From an uncultured Sphingomonadaceae bacterium (GTDB lineage Bacteria; Pseudomonadota; Alphaproteobacteria; Sphingomonadales; Sphingomonadaceae), in NCBI GenBank assembly GCA_947493325.1, contig CANLQI010000001.1:1751375-1815374 (forward strand): DNA of 64,000 nt, given 5' to 3'. A program made the translations under genes and the position numbers. The notes below the pieces were generated by a model, which was not told where the DNA came from, did not search any database, and was given only the letters and a program-made list of their open reading frames with translations. Positions within the stretch are counted from its first letter, which is position 1, and the number at the start of each line of letters is the position of its first letter. Below, piece by piece: positions 8,810 to 17,592 of this stretch.

Positions 8810-9953
8810 TATATTTTTTCCAGGATAAAAATTTGATGTTTGAAAAGAAAAGAAACCAAATTATTACAGCTATATATGGAGATCGTAAAGGGGTGTTAAT
8901 ATTGAAGCTTATTATCATGATTGTGAATAATACAGCTCTAACGCTATGACTTTTATATTCTGAAAATACAATATTTTTAACAACAAGAGCAAGGCTAGAC
9001 AGCGCGATAAAACCGCCCCGATAGTATAGTTCTAGATACTGATTATGCGGAGTTCCAAAAATGCCAGCTTCAGAGAAACCTGTACCAATAAATGGAGAAA
9101 TATCAGACCAATTAAATTGCACCGCCACTTCGAGTCTACCAGCCGTCAAACCCTGCTCCCCAGAAAGTTGCCGCATAATCTTTAATACAACCGTTGTATC
9201 AGGGAAATAAATAAATAAAACAACTGCGGCACAAGTGATAATAATTAGCCAGAAAACAAGCAATTTAAGGCGTTTAATATCACGCATAAAGATAAATGCA
9301 AAGAAAATGTAAGCAAAGCAGAAAAGCAATGGCTCACGTGCTCCTGTTGCTAGTATTCCCAAGCCCATCACAATCAAATTGAAAGTGGCTAATTTTCCTT
9401 TATAGCCAATTTGCAAACATAAAAAAATTGCTAGCGCAGTAGGCCAGTACACATACACTTGATAAATAACAAAAATATCCCAAACTGAACCATCAGCTCT
9501 ACCCACTACCAGAATATTAGAAATTTGAAAGCTCAGCCATATAATAGTAATTACACTAACGGGGAAGCAAGCATATACCATTAACCGTTGGAAACCAATT
9601 TCCGATATTATATTACGAAATATAACACTCGCTGCATAACCCGCAATCATCGGTAGAATATAAATTCCAATCAGGATTGTGGAAAAATATATATTATTCA
9701 TTATATTGAAAATAATGAATGGAATTATAAATAATATTGCTAATATAATTAAATTTACATGATGTATCAATGCACGCCCATTAAGAAACAATAACAAATA
9801 CAGAGGTGCAATCATTAATGAAATGGGGTACCCCCTTGACTCGTAGCCTAAAGAATTAAAAATTCCTCCATCATCAAAGAATATCGGCGTCATCATCATG
9901 AATAAAATAATTATATGAAACAGATATCCATATTTATTACCAGCTTTCTTCAT
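8739..9953 (-). CDS. Wzy-like / O-antigen ligase-type polymerase
   Basis: This 404-residue, very hydrophobic protein has roughly ten to twelve membrane segments and a periplasmic loop containing FNWSDISPFIGTGFSEAGIFGTPHNQYLELYYRGG. The GTG-(N)6-HN-YLE pattern is characteristic of the Wzy_C/O-antigen ligase superfamily. It probably polymerises the exported repeat units in the periplasm. The ATG at 9953 has AGGAA upstream. The C-terminus (after NYSRPF) runs about 70 bases into the next gene, which is unusually long for this locus; a few terminal residues may reflect loss of an earlier stop. The IS1595 element was inserted just upstream and may affect transcription from the genes before it. Confidence 0.85.
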   Translation of the reverse strand: MKKAGNKYGYLFHIIILFMMMTPIFFDDGGIFNSLGYESRGYPISLMIAPLYLLLFLNGRALIHHVNLIILAILFIIPFIIFNIMNNIYFSTILIGIYILPMIAGYAASVIFRNIISEIGFQRLMVYACFPVSVITIIWLSFQISNILVVGRADGSVWDIFVIYQVYVYWPTALAIFLCLQIGYKGKLATFNLIVMGLGILATGAREPLLFCFAYIFFAFIFMRDIKRLKLLVFWLIIITCAAVVLFIYFPDTTVVLKIMRQLSGEQGLTAGRLEVAVQFNWSDISPFIGTGFSEAGIFGTPHNQYLELYYRGGFIALSSLALVVKNIVFSEYKSHSVRAVLFTIMIISFNINTPLRSPYIAVIIWFLFFSNIKFLSWKKYNATNYSRPFIRRNSHYRNPKASG

Positions 9954-10065
9954 CTATATATTCCTGTGATTTTATATATTTATTTGGTGGATAATGAAAT
10001 TGGTAAGGACTCCACCCAAATTTATCCAACTATATATCTTTCGTGATAACATCACTCAGTGCAAG

Positions 10066-10089
10066 GGGTCTATATATTTATGTGACCCA
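10066..10089. repeat. IS1595-type inverted repeat, left
   Basis: 24 bases starting GGGTCTAT and ending GTGACCCA. They match the reverse complement of 12049-12072 at 22 of 24 positions (differences at positions 4 and 9). Confidence 0.85.
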
Positions 10090-10115
10090 GTATAGTTTGA
10101 AGCGCATTCCCGCTC

Positions 10116-11087
10116 CTATTTTTTCCTTTTCATAGTAAGTTGTTCTGGATCAGCTTTCCACTTACGGTTCCCTAGATAATTTTGAGACGAAGCAACCTTC
10201 TGGCCTGCTTCCTGTTCAATCTGCTTACGTGCGCCGCCCGCTCTAGCCGCGTCCGCATTCTCGTTAAGACTTTGGCTGTCACACTGTTTGGTTATGGTAG
10301 TTGTCGAAGTCTCGCCAAGCATAGTCAAAATCAGTTCCAGATCGGCCATGTGATCGCGGAGATTTTGGCTGCACAACCCCTTTATGCGCTTGTGCCGCAC
10401 CACCCCTACACCGAAAGTTTCCTGCGAGATTATGTTAGACAGCATTGCATATTCCTGCCCCTTTTTGACACCGCGTTTGGCCCATTCGCGCTTCAGTTCT
10501 TTTCTGGCAACAATTGAGCGAATCCGTTTTTCAATCCAGTCATCCGTTCGTCCCTGAATCTGATATGTAACAATAGCCCGCTTGATGGCAATTTCGGGGT
10601 CTTGCATCTCTTGGATGCGCTCATAGCCGACCTTGGCCAACCATCGCTTGAACGGCTCCGCTTTAGAGGAGGGAACGGACTGAATTATACGGAGCAGTGT
10701 TTCGGTATTGGCCACCTCTGCGGCGCGCATCTTCCCGCCTGTTCTAGGTAGCGGCAACTTTCCGATATTGTCGGAAAGTTCATCAAACCCTTCATTTTTT
10801 TCGAGTTTCTGACGCAAATCTGTCCAGTATTTGCTAGGTCGGTCACTGTCCGTAAGCGCGCCGATAACGTCCACAATTGAGAACATCCATTCATCATTGT
10901 GGTGAACCTTACGTATCTCTTGCTTACGGAATAGATTGATTTCATACTGCCCCTCTGGGACAATATCGGTTCTTCCTTCGGTAGCTTCGTCCAACTCTTC
11001 TTTTGTCACCGTGCCAAAACGCTGCAATGCCTCTTCAAAAGGCATATCAACGCCAAATTCTTCATCATAATCTTTCTTGTCGGTCAT
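10116..11087 (-). CDS. Bro-N domain protein (phage antirepressor-like), IS passenger
   Basis: This is a 323-residue protein. After about 45 residues it enters a Bro-N type domain (KQEIRKVHHNDEWMFSIVDVIGAL), followed by the conserved C-terminal part of this family (KAEPFKRWLAKVGYERIQE, then NLRDHMADLELILTMLGE). Similar proteins are annotated as Bro family or DNA-damage-inducible protein D-like, and Bro-N domains bind DNA in phage antirepressors and baculovirus Bro proteins. It lies inside the IS1595 inverted repeats, 4 bases after the transposase stop, so it is a passenger gene expressed with the transposase. Its role (regulation of transposition, host response or selfish cargo) is unknown. 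The last 60 residues are Lys/Gln-rich and probably disordered. Confidence 0.82.
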   Translation of the reverse strand: MTDKKDYDEEFGVDMPFEEALQRFGTVTKEELDEATEGRTDIVPEGQYEINLFRKQEIRKVHHNDEWMFSIVDVIGALTDSDRPSKYWTDLRQKLEKNEGFDELSDNIGKLPLPRTGGKMRAAEVANTETLLRIIQSVPSSKAEPFKRWLAKVGYERIQEMQDPEIAIKRAIVTYQIQGRTDDWIEKRIRSIVARKELKREWAKRGVKKGQEYAMLSNIISQETFGVGVVRHKRIKGLCSQNLRDHMADLELILTMLGETSTTTITKQCDSQSLNENADAARAGGARKQIEQEAGQKVASSQNYLGNRKWKADPEQLTMKRKK

Positions 11088-11091
11088 GCTA

Positions 11092-11994
11092 TCAGCGCCT
11101 TGTAAGTGAGTCTGCCATTCGAGTTTTCCAAGAGAGAATGACCCTCTCGCCTTTGTCCATGCTACGACGATTAAAGCGCCATGTCATCTCTGCCAGATAA
11201 CGGTTGAGATGCTTGCGGGAAAGCCAGTGATGCGTTCCAGTAATTTTACGCTTGAACAAAGCCCAGACACTTTCAATTCCGTTTGTGTGCGGGATGAAAT
11301 GACGGATATATTCGCCCTTGCCGTGGTTCACGCGGTGATGGAAATGATATCCGTCGAGGCCAATGAATGCACCATGCTGGTCAGTCATTATAGATGTTCC
11401 TGCTTGGACATTCTGGCGTATAGCGTCATGCACAGTCTTGGCGCGAAGGTTAGGCGTTTCCATTGTGCGAAGTTCACCGCCGCGCTCTAGAATGCCTAGA
11501 ACAGCCGCTTTCCCAGTGCCACCCTGCATGCAGCCTTTGCGCTTACTGGCATGCTTGTTCTTTTCCTTGCTGCCAGTATAGGTTTCGTCAGCCTCAACTT
11601 CATCAGTTAAAGGGCGGGTAAACGACTTTGCTTGCGCCGCATGACGCAGCCGATGAAGCATGAACCATGCCGACTTTTGAGTGACTCCAATGTCTTTGGC
11701 CAACTGGACGCTGCTAATCCCTTTTTTGTGCGAAGTGATTAGCCAGATAGCCATGAACCACTTGCGGAGCGGCAACTTGCTATCCTCAAAGATTGAGCCA
11801 ACTTTGATTGAAAACCGTTTGCGGCAATCGCCACACTTGTGATTCTTATTGTCAGAAAAATAATAAATCTTATCACTTCCACAGTGTGGGCAGTAAACCC
11901 CATCTTTCCAGCGAATTTCGCGCAGATGATCTATCGCAGATTGTTCATCTGGGAAGGCTTCTATCATCTCAAAAAGCGTATCAAATTTCTTCAT
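11092..11994 (-). CDS. IS1595 family transposase (ISXO2-like)
   Basis: This 300-residue transposase appears intact. It has an N-terminal zinc ribbon (CPHCGSDK then CGDCRKRF), a helix-turn-helix (GISSVQLAKDIGVTQKSAWFMLHRLR), and an RNase H-like catalytic domain with the acidic positions in DEVEADETYTG, IMTDQHGAF and NGIESVWALFKR, as in the IS1595/ISXO2 family. Full length, unbroken frame and well-conserved terminal repeats suggest a recently active element. The ATG follows GGAG at a suitable distance. The gene ends with TGATAG just before the passenger start codon. Confidence 0.93.
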   Translation of the reverse strand: MKKFDTLFEMIEAFPDEQSAIDHLREIRWKDGVYCPHCGSDKIYYFSDNKNHKCGDCRKRFSIKVGSIFEDSKLPLRKWFMAIWLITSHKKGISSVQLAKDIGVTQKSAWFMLHRLRHAAQAKSFTRPLTDEVEADETYTGSKEKNKHASKRKGCMQGGTGKAAVLGILERGGELRTMETPNLRAKTVHDAIRQNVQAGTSIMTDQHGAFIGLDGYHFHHRVNHGKGEYIRHFIPHTNGIESVWALFKRKITGTHHWLSRKHLNRYLAEMTWRFNRRSMDKGERVILSWKTRMADSLTRR

Positions 11995-12048
11995 TGTAGG
12001 GACTCCGTTTCGCCCCTATCTTATAAAAACTTATTTAACCCAAGTCAA

Positions 12049-12072
12049 TGGGTCACATAAATACATAGGCCC
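12049..12072. repeat. IS1595-type inverted repeat, right
   Basis: 24 bases starting TGGGTCAC and ending TAGGCCC. This is the partner of the repeat at 10066-10089 and lies upstream of the transposase, probably overlapping its promoter. Confidence 0.85.
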
Positions 12073-12102
12073 ACTGCAATGGTGTTATGAAATACAAACA
12101 TT

Positions 12103-13179
12103 TTATATTTTTGTAAGTGCAGTCAAATAAATGCTACGCACTGATTTAATTGAAAATTTACTTTTAATAAAATTAATACACTTCAACGAGGCTTGAGCCA
12201 TATCTTCATCAGTTATTGCAGCTGTGGTAACAAACATTTCCTGGAGGCTTTGAACACTTACTTTCTCATCTATATAAATTCCAATTTCATGTATTTCATC
12301 ATATGCTGCCAAGTTATTTAAAACAGGAATACTGCCGCGTGCAGCACCCTCCAAAATCGATGATGAAAGTTGATCACTATCAGGTACTGATATACAGAAA
12401 TCAGCTGTATCAAGTATTTTAATCAACTGCTGCTGACTCAGGAAACCATCGATAAAATCAACCCCCTTTTGTGCACCAAATTCGTTGCGCAACTGCTTAT
12501 AATAACCTTTATCGCTATCACCCTCCATTACAATTAATCGCCCCCTACGATCAGATGCATCAAGATATGCCAAAAAGGCGATAAGCAACTCACGCGTATT
12601 ATAGTGCGGGTGAACACGGCGATTCACCACCCATGTTAAAGAATTTCCATTTCTTGGCACACTATTCGACGAAAATTTATCAGCAACTCCATTTGAAAAA
12701 TGGATGATTTTATCAGCGTCTATTTTTAATCGCTTAACTTCCCGAATCATGGCGGAAGAGGAAACTAATATGAGTGTAGATCGCCTTAAGATTGCACCAA
12801 TCAATTCTTTATAAAAAAGAGATCTTTTTTGAATTCCGTAGATTTCACTACCATAGACTACAAGAGAAAAATTATGTCCAGATACTAACCCTGCAAGTCC
12901 GAAACCCGAAGCATTATGGACCTGCAAATGACCAGCATCGCGAAAATAAAGGCGCATCCATAGGCCCAATAAAATATATTGTAAAACCATATGAAGATTG
13001 GCACTCCAAGATGGAAGCGGCGTAACTATTTGCACGTGCGGCGCAGTCGCTACAGATTCAGCTTTCCTGCAAATATCCACTATTGTTATACTCGCCTCTC
13101 CAGCCAATATTTCAATCCAGTGATGTACGTGAGGGCTTTTCGAATTAGCAAGAAAAATTAGCTTTACACTATCGCTCAT
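12103..13179 (-). CDS. Glycosyltransferase, GT4-like (GT-B fold)
   Basis: This is a 358-residue cytosolic glycosyltransferase. The N-terminal domain starts KLIFLANSKSPHVHHWIEIL, and the C-terminal nucleotide-sugar domain carries the SSSILEGAARGSIPVLNN region, the usual E-x7-E-like donor site of GT4 enzymes. It should add one sugar to the undecaprenyl-linked repeat unit; donor and acceptor cannot be read from sequence. Its start overlaps the Amj-like gene stop by 4 bases, so it belongs to the same operon. Its downstream neighbour is now the IS element, which separates it from the Wzy-like gene. Confidence 0.85.
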   Translation of the reverse strand: MSDSVKLIFLANSKSPHVHHWIEILAGEASITIVDICRKAESVATAPHVQIVTPLPSWSANLHMVLQYILLGLWMRLYFRDAGHLQVHNASGFGLAGLVSGHNFSLVVYGSEIYGIQKRSLFYKELIGAILRRSTLILVSSSAMIREVKRLKIDADKIIHFSNGVADKFSSNSVPRNGNSLTWVVNRRVHPHYNTRELLIAFLAYLDASDRRGRLIVMEGDSDKGYYKQLRNEFGAQKGVDFIDGFLSQQQLIKILDTADFCISVPDSDQLSSSILEGAARGSIPVLNNLAAYDEIHEIGIYIDEKVSVQSLQEMFVTTAAITDEDMAQASLKCINFIKSKFSIKSVRSIYLTALTKI

Positions 13180-13931
13180 ATTATCCTCACTCCCAACAAG
13201 ATTGCCTGCCCAACCAGCAGAAGGCCAAGTAGGCGACCAACAAATATACCGATGACTAACTGAGCCGCATTATCACTATTTTGATCTATACGCTTAGCTA
13301 GCAGAGGCTCTACAATAAATGTTAGCAATACAGCGCCGAATGCATTTATTATGCCAGACATCTGGCTAATGGTCGCGCGATATTCCGGCAATTGCAGAGA
13401 AAAGTAGAAAGCAACGAAAATACCAGAGCCATAGATCCCGAAAATACAGCTCGATACAAGAGTGATCTTTAGTACCTCTTTATCTTTCAAAGCAGTTATA
13501 TATTCTCGCAAGATATGAACTTTATTCGATTTTTTGCTTCTTTTGAATATCGAAGAAAGCATGGCGCCTACAAAACTACCTGACATAGAATAACGATTGA
13601 TCACCCGAATATAATATTTTACGATTATAGGTGATACTAAAAAAACAAACATTCCCACTAGAAAAGACAGAAACAAACTGGATGATGCCATGTTAATAAA
13701 CGAATTAGAGTCAATCATAATATCTGTTAAGTAACCTAATAGAGGCATCAGAAGCACAATTAAGAAGCGTGTAAAAATATAGACTGCTTGCTGCAATGAA
13801 TATCCCATCATATGCTGAGAAATCTGGATGCCAGCATAGCGCGATAATACTGCAGTCAATTCCAACATGTTAATGAGAGAGAAAATTATCGGTACTACAA
13901 TAAGTATTGGATTAATGTGACTAAATATCAT
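13176..13931 (-). CDS. Amj-family (DUF2837) lipid-linked oligosaccharide flippase
   Basis: This 251-residue membrane protein has about six to seven hydrophobic segments. The start (NPILIVVPIIFSLINMLELTAVLSRYAGIQ), the LLMPLLGYLTDIMID block and the overall length fit the Amj family, described in Bacillus as a lipid II flippase alternative to MurJ. It is placed between two glycosyltransferases, overlapping one by 11 bases and the other by 4, in a locus that has a PGT, Wzy-like proteins, Wza and Wzc but no Wzx in view. The simplest reading is that it flips the polysaccharide repeat unit. Family call is by sequence resemblance; function here is inference. Confidence 0.75.
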   Translation of the reverse strand: MIFSHINPILIVVPIIFSLINMLELTAVLSRYAGIQISQHMMGYSLQQAVYIFTRFLIVLLMPLLGYLTDIMIDSNSFINMASSSLFLSFLVGMFVFLVSPIIVKYYIRVINRYSMSGSFVGAMLSSIFKRSKKSNKVHILREYITALKDKEVLKITLVSSCIFGIYGSGIFVAFYFSLQLPEYRATISQMSGIINAFGAVLLTFIVEPLLAKRIDQNSDNAAQLVIGIFVGRLLGLLLVGQAILLGVRII

Positions 13932-15177
13932 TGGATTTGCCGCCAGCGCCTTTTTTTAAATTTAAGTCAATTTGATCAAACTGCTCTAGGAACAGTTTAC
14001 CTAACATTTCTCGTGAATATTTTGTATTTGCAAGCATCCGCGCATTTTCCGATTTCACTAGACGGTTTGTATCATTTTTCATTTCAATCAGTGCATTTGC
14101 AAATGCCACCGCATCCTCAGGTGGCACAGAGATGCCACAATCATGATCGCGTATGTTGTCCGCAATCCATCCAGGATAATTTGTAATTACCGGCAAACCA
14201 GCGGACAAATAATCAAAAAACTTATTGGGCGATGTCCCGTAATAAAATGCTGGAACATTAGCCAGAACTTGCAAGCCAGCGTCGGCCGATGCCATCAATC
14301 CAGCCAGCTTAGTTTTTGGAACGGGTTTATGAAATATTATGATGCTGCCCAAACTTTCACTTTCAACTCGCTTTATTAAAGCATTTTTCTCTACTCCATC
14401 ACCGATCAGTACTAATTTCAAACCGCTTATATTGCATTTCTTCAATACTGCCGCAGCATTGACAACAGCATCAAGCCCATTCGCTTTACCATGCGTACCG
14501 GTGAATATCGCCATAAAATCATTACAACTTACTCCATCCGGTCGCCATGGTTTCACGGTACCATTAAAGAGTTTTAGGTCACAGCCGTTTGGAACAAGCG
14601 CGACGTTCCTAGTATCTGATACATAACGAGTGATTCCCTCAACAATACCGGGACTAAGCCCAATAAGGCGATCAGCAGACTTATAGCTAGCCCATTCTAA
14701 TACAGACATTGCGCCCAAAACAATAGGATTTGTAATAACCCCCATTGCACGCGGCAATTCTGGCCACAAATCACGAACCTCAAAAACAAAGGGTTTGCGT
14801 CGTAACCATTTTGCAAAAATGCCCGGAATACCAGAAGTCAATGGCGTTGTAGTTGCAAAAACAACATCGGTGGGTTCCTTGAGAGCCACAAATATACTGC
14901 GCATTGCAAATTTCAGAAAGGACCAAGTGCGCTTTAGAAACCCGTCTTTATTTTCGTAAGCGAGGTCAAATTCAATTACTCGGATCCCATCCACGACCCC
15001 TTCACGCCGCCCTCGCTCAAAGGGTGCGATCAAACCTGTTTTCCCGCTGACATAGGAGCCACATACCATTGTCACTTGATGGCCAGCAGACAGCAAGTGC
15101 TTTGCCATCTCATAAGAACGTGTTCCAGCCGAACCTTGCGGCGTAGAAAAATGTTGGTGGAAATAAAGTATCTGCAT
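13921..15177 (-). CDS. Glycosyltransferase family 4, WbuB-like
   Basis: This 418-residue enzyme begins MQILYFHQHFSTPQGSAGTRSYEMAKHL, the typical start of WbuB-type GT4 enzymes. The C-terminal donor domain includes AIFTGTHGKANGLDAVV and GTSPNKFFDYLSAGLPVI. WbuB-like transferases commonly add an N-acetylated amino sugar (for example FucNAc) to a lipid-linked acceptor in O-antigen or capsule pathways. It sits directly after wecC and overlaps the flippase start by 11 bases. Together with WecB/WecC it may transfer ManNAcA or the next sugar; the donor is not decidable from sequence. Confidence 0.87.
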   Translation of the reverse strand: MQILYFHQHFSTPQGSAGTRSYEMAKHLLSAGHQVTMVCGSYVSGKTGLIAPFERGRREGVVDGIRVIEFDLAYENKDGFLKRTWSFLKFAMRSIFVALKEPTDVVFATTTPLTSGIPGIFAKWLRRKPFVFEVRDLWPELPRAMGVITNPIVLGAMSVLEWASYKSADRLIGLSPGIVEGITRYVSDTRNVALVPNGCDLKLFNGTVKPWRPDGVSCNDFMAIFTGTHGKANGLDAVVNAAAVLKKCNISGLKLVLIGDGVEKNALIKRVESESLGSIIIFHKPVPKTKLAGLMASADAGLQVLANVPAFYYGTSPNKFFDYLSAGLPVITNYPGWIADNIRDHDCGISVPPEDAVAFANALIEMKNDTNRLVKSENARMLANTKYSREMLGKLFLEQFDQIDLNLKKGAGGKSNDI

Positions 15178-15198
15178 CTAATCAACCTTAAATCAGGC

Positions 15199-16434
15199 CT
15201 ATCGCGTCAAACCACATGCATCAAATACACGTTTACTATCAAGAGAAGCTTTGGAGATAGTTTTAAACTGGTCATGTGCCGTGAGAAAAACTATGATATC
15301 AGCATTATCCACTGCATGCTCAATACCATAATTTCGCAGGCCCAAATCTGTAAGAAGCGCAGGAAGGCCTTCCACAAAAGGCTCGCACACTAAAATTTCA
15401 CTGAAATTACGTGTGGCCATCTCTCTAACAGCCTCTACTGAGGGACTTTCTCGTAAGTCATCAACATTTGGTTTATAAGCCAATCCCATACACGCAATCA
15501 CTGGTTTCTCGTAACTTTTTGCAATCGCTTCAACTTGGCCCACCACCCAACGTGGTTTTGCGTCATTTACTTCGCGTGCAGTGCGGATAATGCGCGCTTC
15601 CTCTGGAGCAGTATCTACTATGAACCAAGGGTCAACAGCAATACAGTGGCCCCCAACACCTGTGCTAGGCCGCAGGATATCGACCCGTGGATGCCGGTTT
15701 GTGAGCTCAATCAATTCATATACATCTATATCAAGCTTCTCAGAAATAATGCAAAGTTCATTTGCAAAAGCAATATTAACGTCCCGAAATGAGTTTTCAG
15801 ACAGCTTGCAAAGCTCGGCCGTGCGAGAATTGGTGACATGGCACTCGCCTCGCACCGCATTTTTATAGAATTGCACCGCGAGCTCGCTGCTTTTAGTCGT
15901 TATACCACCAATAACGCGGTCATTTTCGACTACTTCTTGAATTACCTTGCCAGGCAAAATCCGTTCTGGACAATAGGCAAGAAAGATATCTCCGTCTGCC
16001 CCGTCAAAATCGGGGACAATAAGATCGGAGCGGGCATCTTTCAGCCAAGAGGCCAATTGCTCCGTAGCTCCAACCGGTGAAGTAGACTCAAGTATCACCA
16101 AATTGCCCGGACGCAAAAGCGGGGCAATCATGTTAGCTGCAGACTGGATGTATTTTAGATCGGGTGCCCTCCCCTCTTTGAAAGGCGTCGGCACTGCGAT
16201 TATAAACACATCCGCGCTTTCTGCGCTTGTTGATGCACGCAAATTGCCGTTGCCTACAACCTTGTTGAGCAGCTCATCTAAGCCCGGTTCAACGATATGG
16301 GCTTTGCCTCCATTAATGGTCTCAACAGCTTTTTGATCAATATCAACACCAATAACTTGCAAGCCAGAATCCGCAAACACAGCAGCACTCGGAAGGCCCA
16401 CATAACCCAGGCCAAGAACAGAAATTTTTTGCAT
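15199..16434 (-). CDS. wecC: UDP-N-acetyl-D-mannosamine dehydrogenase
   Basis: This 411-residue member of the UDP-glucose/GDP-mannose dehydrogenase family oxidises UDP-ManNAc to UDP-ManNAcA with two NAD+. Visible are the N-terminal Rossmann motif GLGYVGLPSA, the central-domain RTAELCKLSENSFRDVNIAFANE region, the catalytic Cys in GVGGHCIAVDPWF and the C-terminal MGLAYKPNVDDLRESPS. The HC-IAVDPW variant is typical of WecC rather than of UDP-glucose dehydrogenase. It follows wecB with a short gap in the same direction, so the pair supplies UDP-ManNAcA for the polysaccharide. Confidence 0.93.
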   Translation of the reverse strand: MQKISVLGLGYVGLPSAAVFADSGLQVIGVDIDQKAVETINGGKAHIVEPGLDELLNKVVGNGNLRASTSAESADVFIIAVPTPFKEGRAPDLKYIQSAANMIAPLLRPGNLVILESTSPVGATEQLASWLKDARSDLIVPDFDGADGDIFLAYCPERILPGKVIQEVVENDRVIGGITTKSSELAVQFYKNAVRGECHVTNSRTAELCKLSENSFRDVNIAFANELCIISEKLDIDVYELIELTNRHPRVDILRPSTGVGGHCIAVDPWFIVDTAPEEARIIRTAREVNDAKPRWVVGQVEAIAKSYEKPVIACMGLAYKPNVDDLRESPSVEAVREMATRNFSEILVCEPFVEGLPALLTDLGLRNYGIEHAVDNADIIVFLTAHDQFKTISKASLDSKRVFDACGLTR

Positions 16435-16473
16435 TATTATTCCTAGAATCTAATGAAATTTTAAAATAGGTAT

Positions 16474-17592
16474 TTATTTTATATTCGAAAGAATATCTGA
16501 AATACGTGAAGCCGCATGGCCATCACCGTATGGATTATGCGCCATCGCCATTTCTGAATAAATTTGGTTATTGTCTAACAATTCTTTAATATTATTAATT
16601 AAGTTGCTTGTTTCGGTGCCGACTAACTTAACGGTGCCGGCGTTAATGGCTTCTGGACGCTCTGTCGTATCCCTAGTTACAAGAACAGGCTTGCCAAAGC
16701 TCGGTGCCTCCTCTTGCAGTCCGCCCGAATCCGTTACCACAAGAGAACATGCATTTAAAACCCAAACAAAAGGTAGATAGGATAACGGGTCTATAAGAAA
16801 TATATTTTCCACTCCAGATAAAATCTCATCTGCCACTTTTTTAACTTTGGGATTCAGATGAACTGGATAAAGAATTTGTACATCATCTCGCTTACTTAAG
16901 TCTGCCAATGCCCTGCAAACACTTGCAATTCCGCCATCCTGGTTTTCGCGACGATGACCAGTAACCAGAATGAGCCGCTTTGCTGGATCCAAAAACGGAA
17001 ACTGACTTGCCAACTTTTCATTTAATGCAGCATCACTATCCAGCTGGCTTTTAATCATTAACAATGCATCAATAACAGTGTTACCAGTTACATGAATTTT
17101 TGTTTCGTCAACATTTTCTGCGATTAGGTTACTGCGTGACAGCTCAGTAGGTGCAAAATGAATATTGGCCAGACGGCCTGTGATTTGCCGATTAGCCTCT
17201 TCTGGCCAAGGTGATAAAAGATTGTGGGTGCGAAGACCCGCCTCAACATGCCCCACAGAAACCCCTGCATAAAATGCTGCAAGTGCAGCAGCAGTAGAAG
17301 TCGTCGTATCTCCATGAACCAGCACGCAATCCGGGCGATATTCTGTAAGGACCTTTTCCATTCCTTCAAGAACTGCAGTGGTGATATGTGTCAACCCCTG
17401 TCCGGCCTTCATAACCTTCAAATCAATATCTGGTACTATATTGAATAGCGTGTTCACCTGCTCTAACATTTCTGAATGTTGACCAGTCACACATACCTTT
17501 GAAACAAATCGTTCATCTGCTTCCAGAGCCTTAACCACAGGCGCCATTTTAATTGCTTCAGGCCTTGTTCCAAAAACGCTTAAAATTTTCAT
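16474..17592 (-). CDS. wecB: UDP-N-acetylglucosamine 2-epimerase (non-hydrolysing)
   Basis: This 372-residue enzyme interconverts UDP-GlcNAc and UDP-ManNAc in the cytosol. It starts MKILSVFGTRPEAIKMAPVV, the family hallmark, and has VHGDTTTS, VGHVEAGLRT, GHRREN and the signature VTDSGGLQEEAPSFGKPVL followed by TTERPEA. It is full length and intact, unlike the second, decayed copy at 28848-29983. It forms a unit with wecC. It is transcribed divergently from the DegT aminotransferase across a 330-base region that should hold promoters for both. Confidence 0.95.
   Translation of the reverse strand: MKILSVFGTRPEAIKMAPVVKALEADERFVSKVCVTGQHSEMLEQVNTLFNIVPDIDLKVMKAGQGLTHITTAVLEGMEKVLTEYRPDCVLVHGDTTTSTAAALAAFYAGVSVGHVEAGLRTHNLLSPWPEEANRQITGRLANIHFAPTELSRSNLIAENVDETKIHVTGNTVIDALLMIKSQLDSDAALNEKLASQFPFLDPAKRLILVTGHRRENQDGGIASVCRALADLSKRDDVQILYPVHLNPKVKKVADEILSGVENIFLIDPLSYLPFVWVLNACSLVVTDSGGLQEEAPSFGKPVLVTRDTTERPEAINAGTVKLVGTETSNLINNIKELLDNNQIYSEMAMAHNPYGDGHAASRISDILSNIK

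Larger units (their letters stand above)
10066..12072 (-). mobile_element. IS1595-family insertion sequence with Bro-N passenger gene
   Basis: This is a 2007-bp element bounded by 24-bp inverted repeats. The left end at 10066-10089 reads gggtctatatattt... and the right end at 12049-12072, reverse-complemented, reads gggcctatgtattt...; they match at 22 of 24 positions. Inside are a transposase and a passenger gene, both minus strand and 4 bases apart. IS1595 elements normally make 8-bp target duplications. Here the flanks are agtgcaag and actgcaat, 6 of 8 identical, so the duplication has either diverged or is not a true one. The insertion lies between a glycosyltransferase and the Wzy-like gene and interrupts neither. 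Confidence 0.88.
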
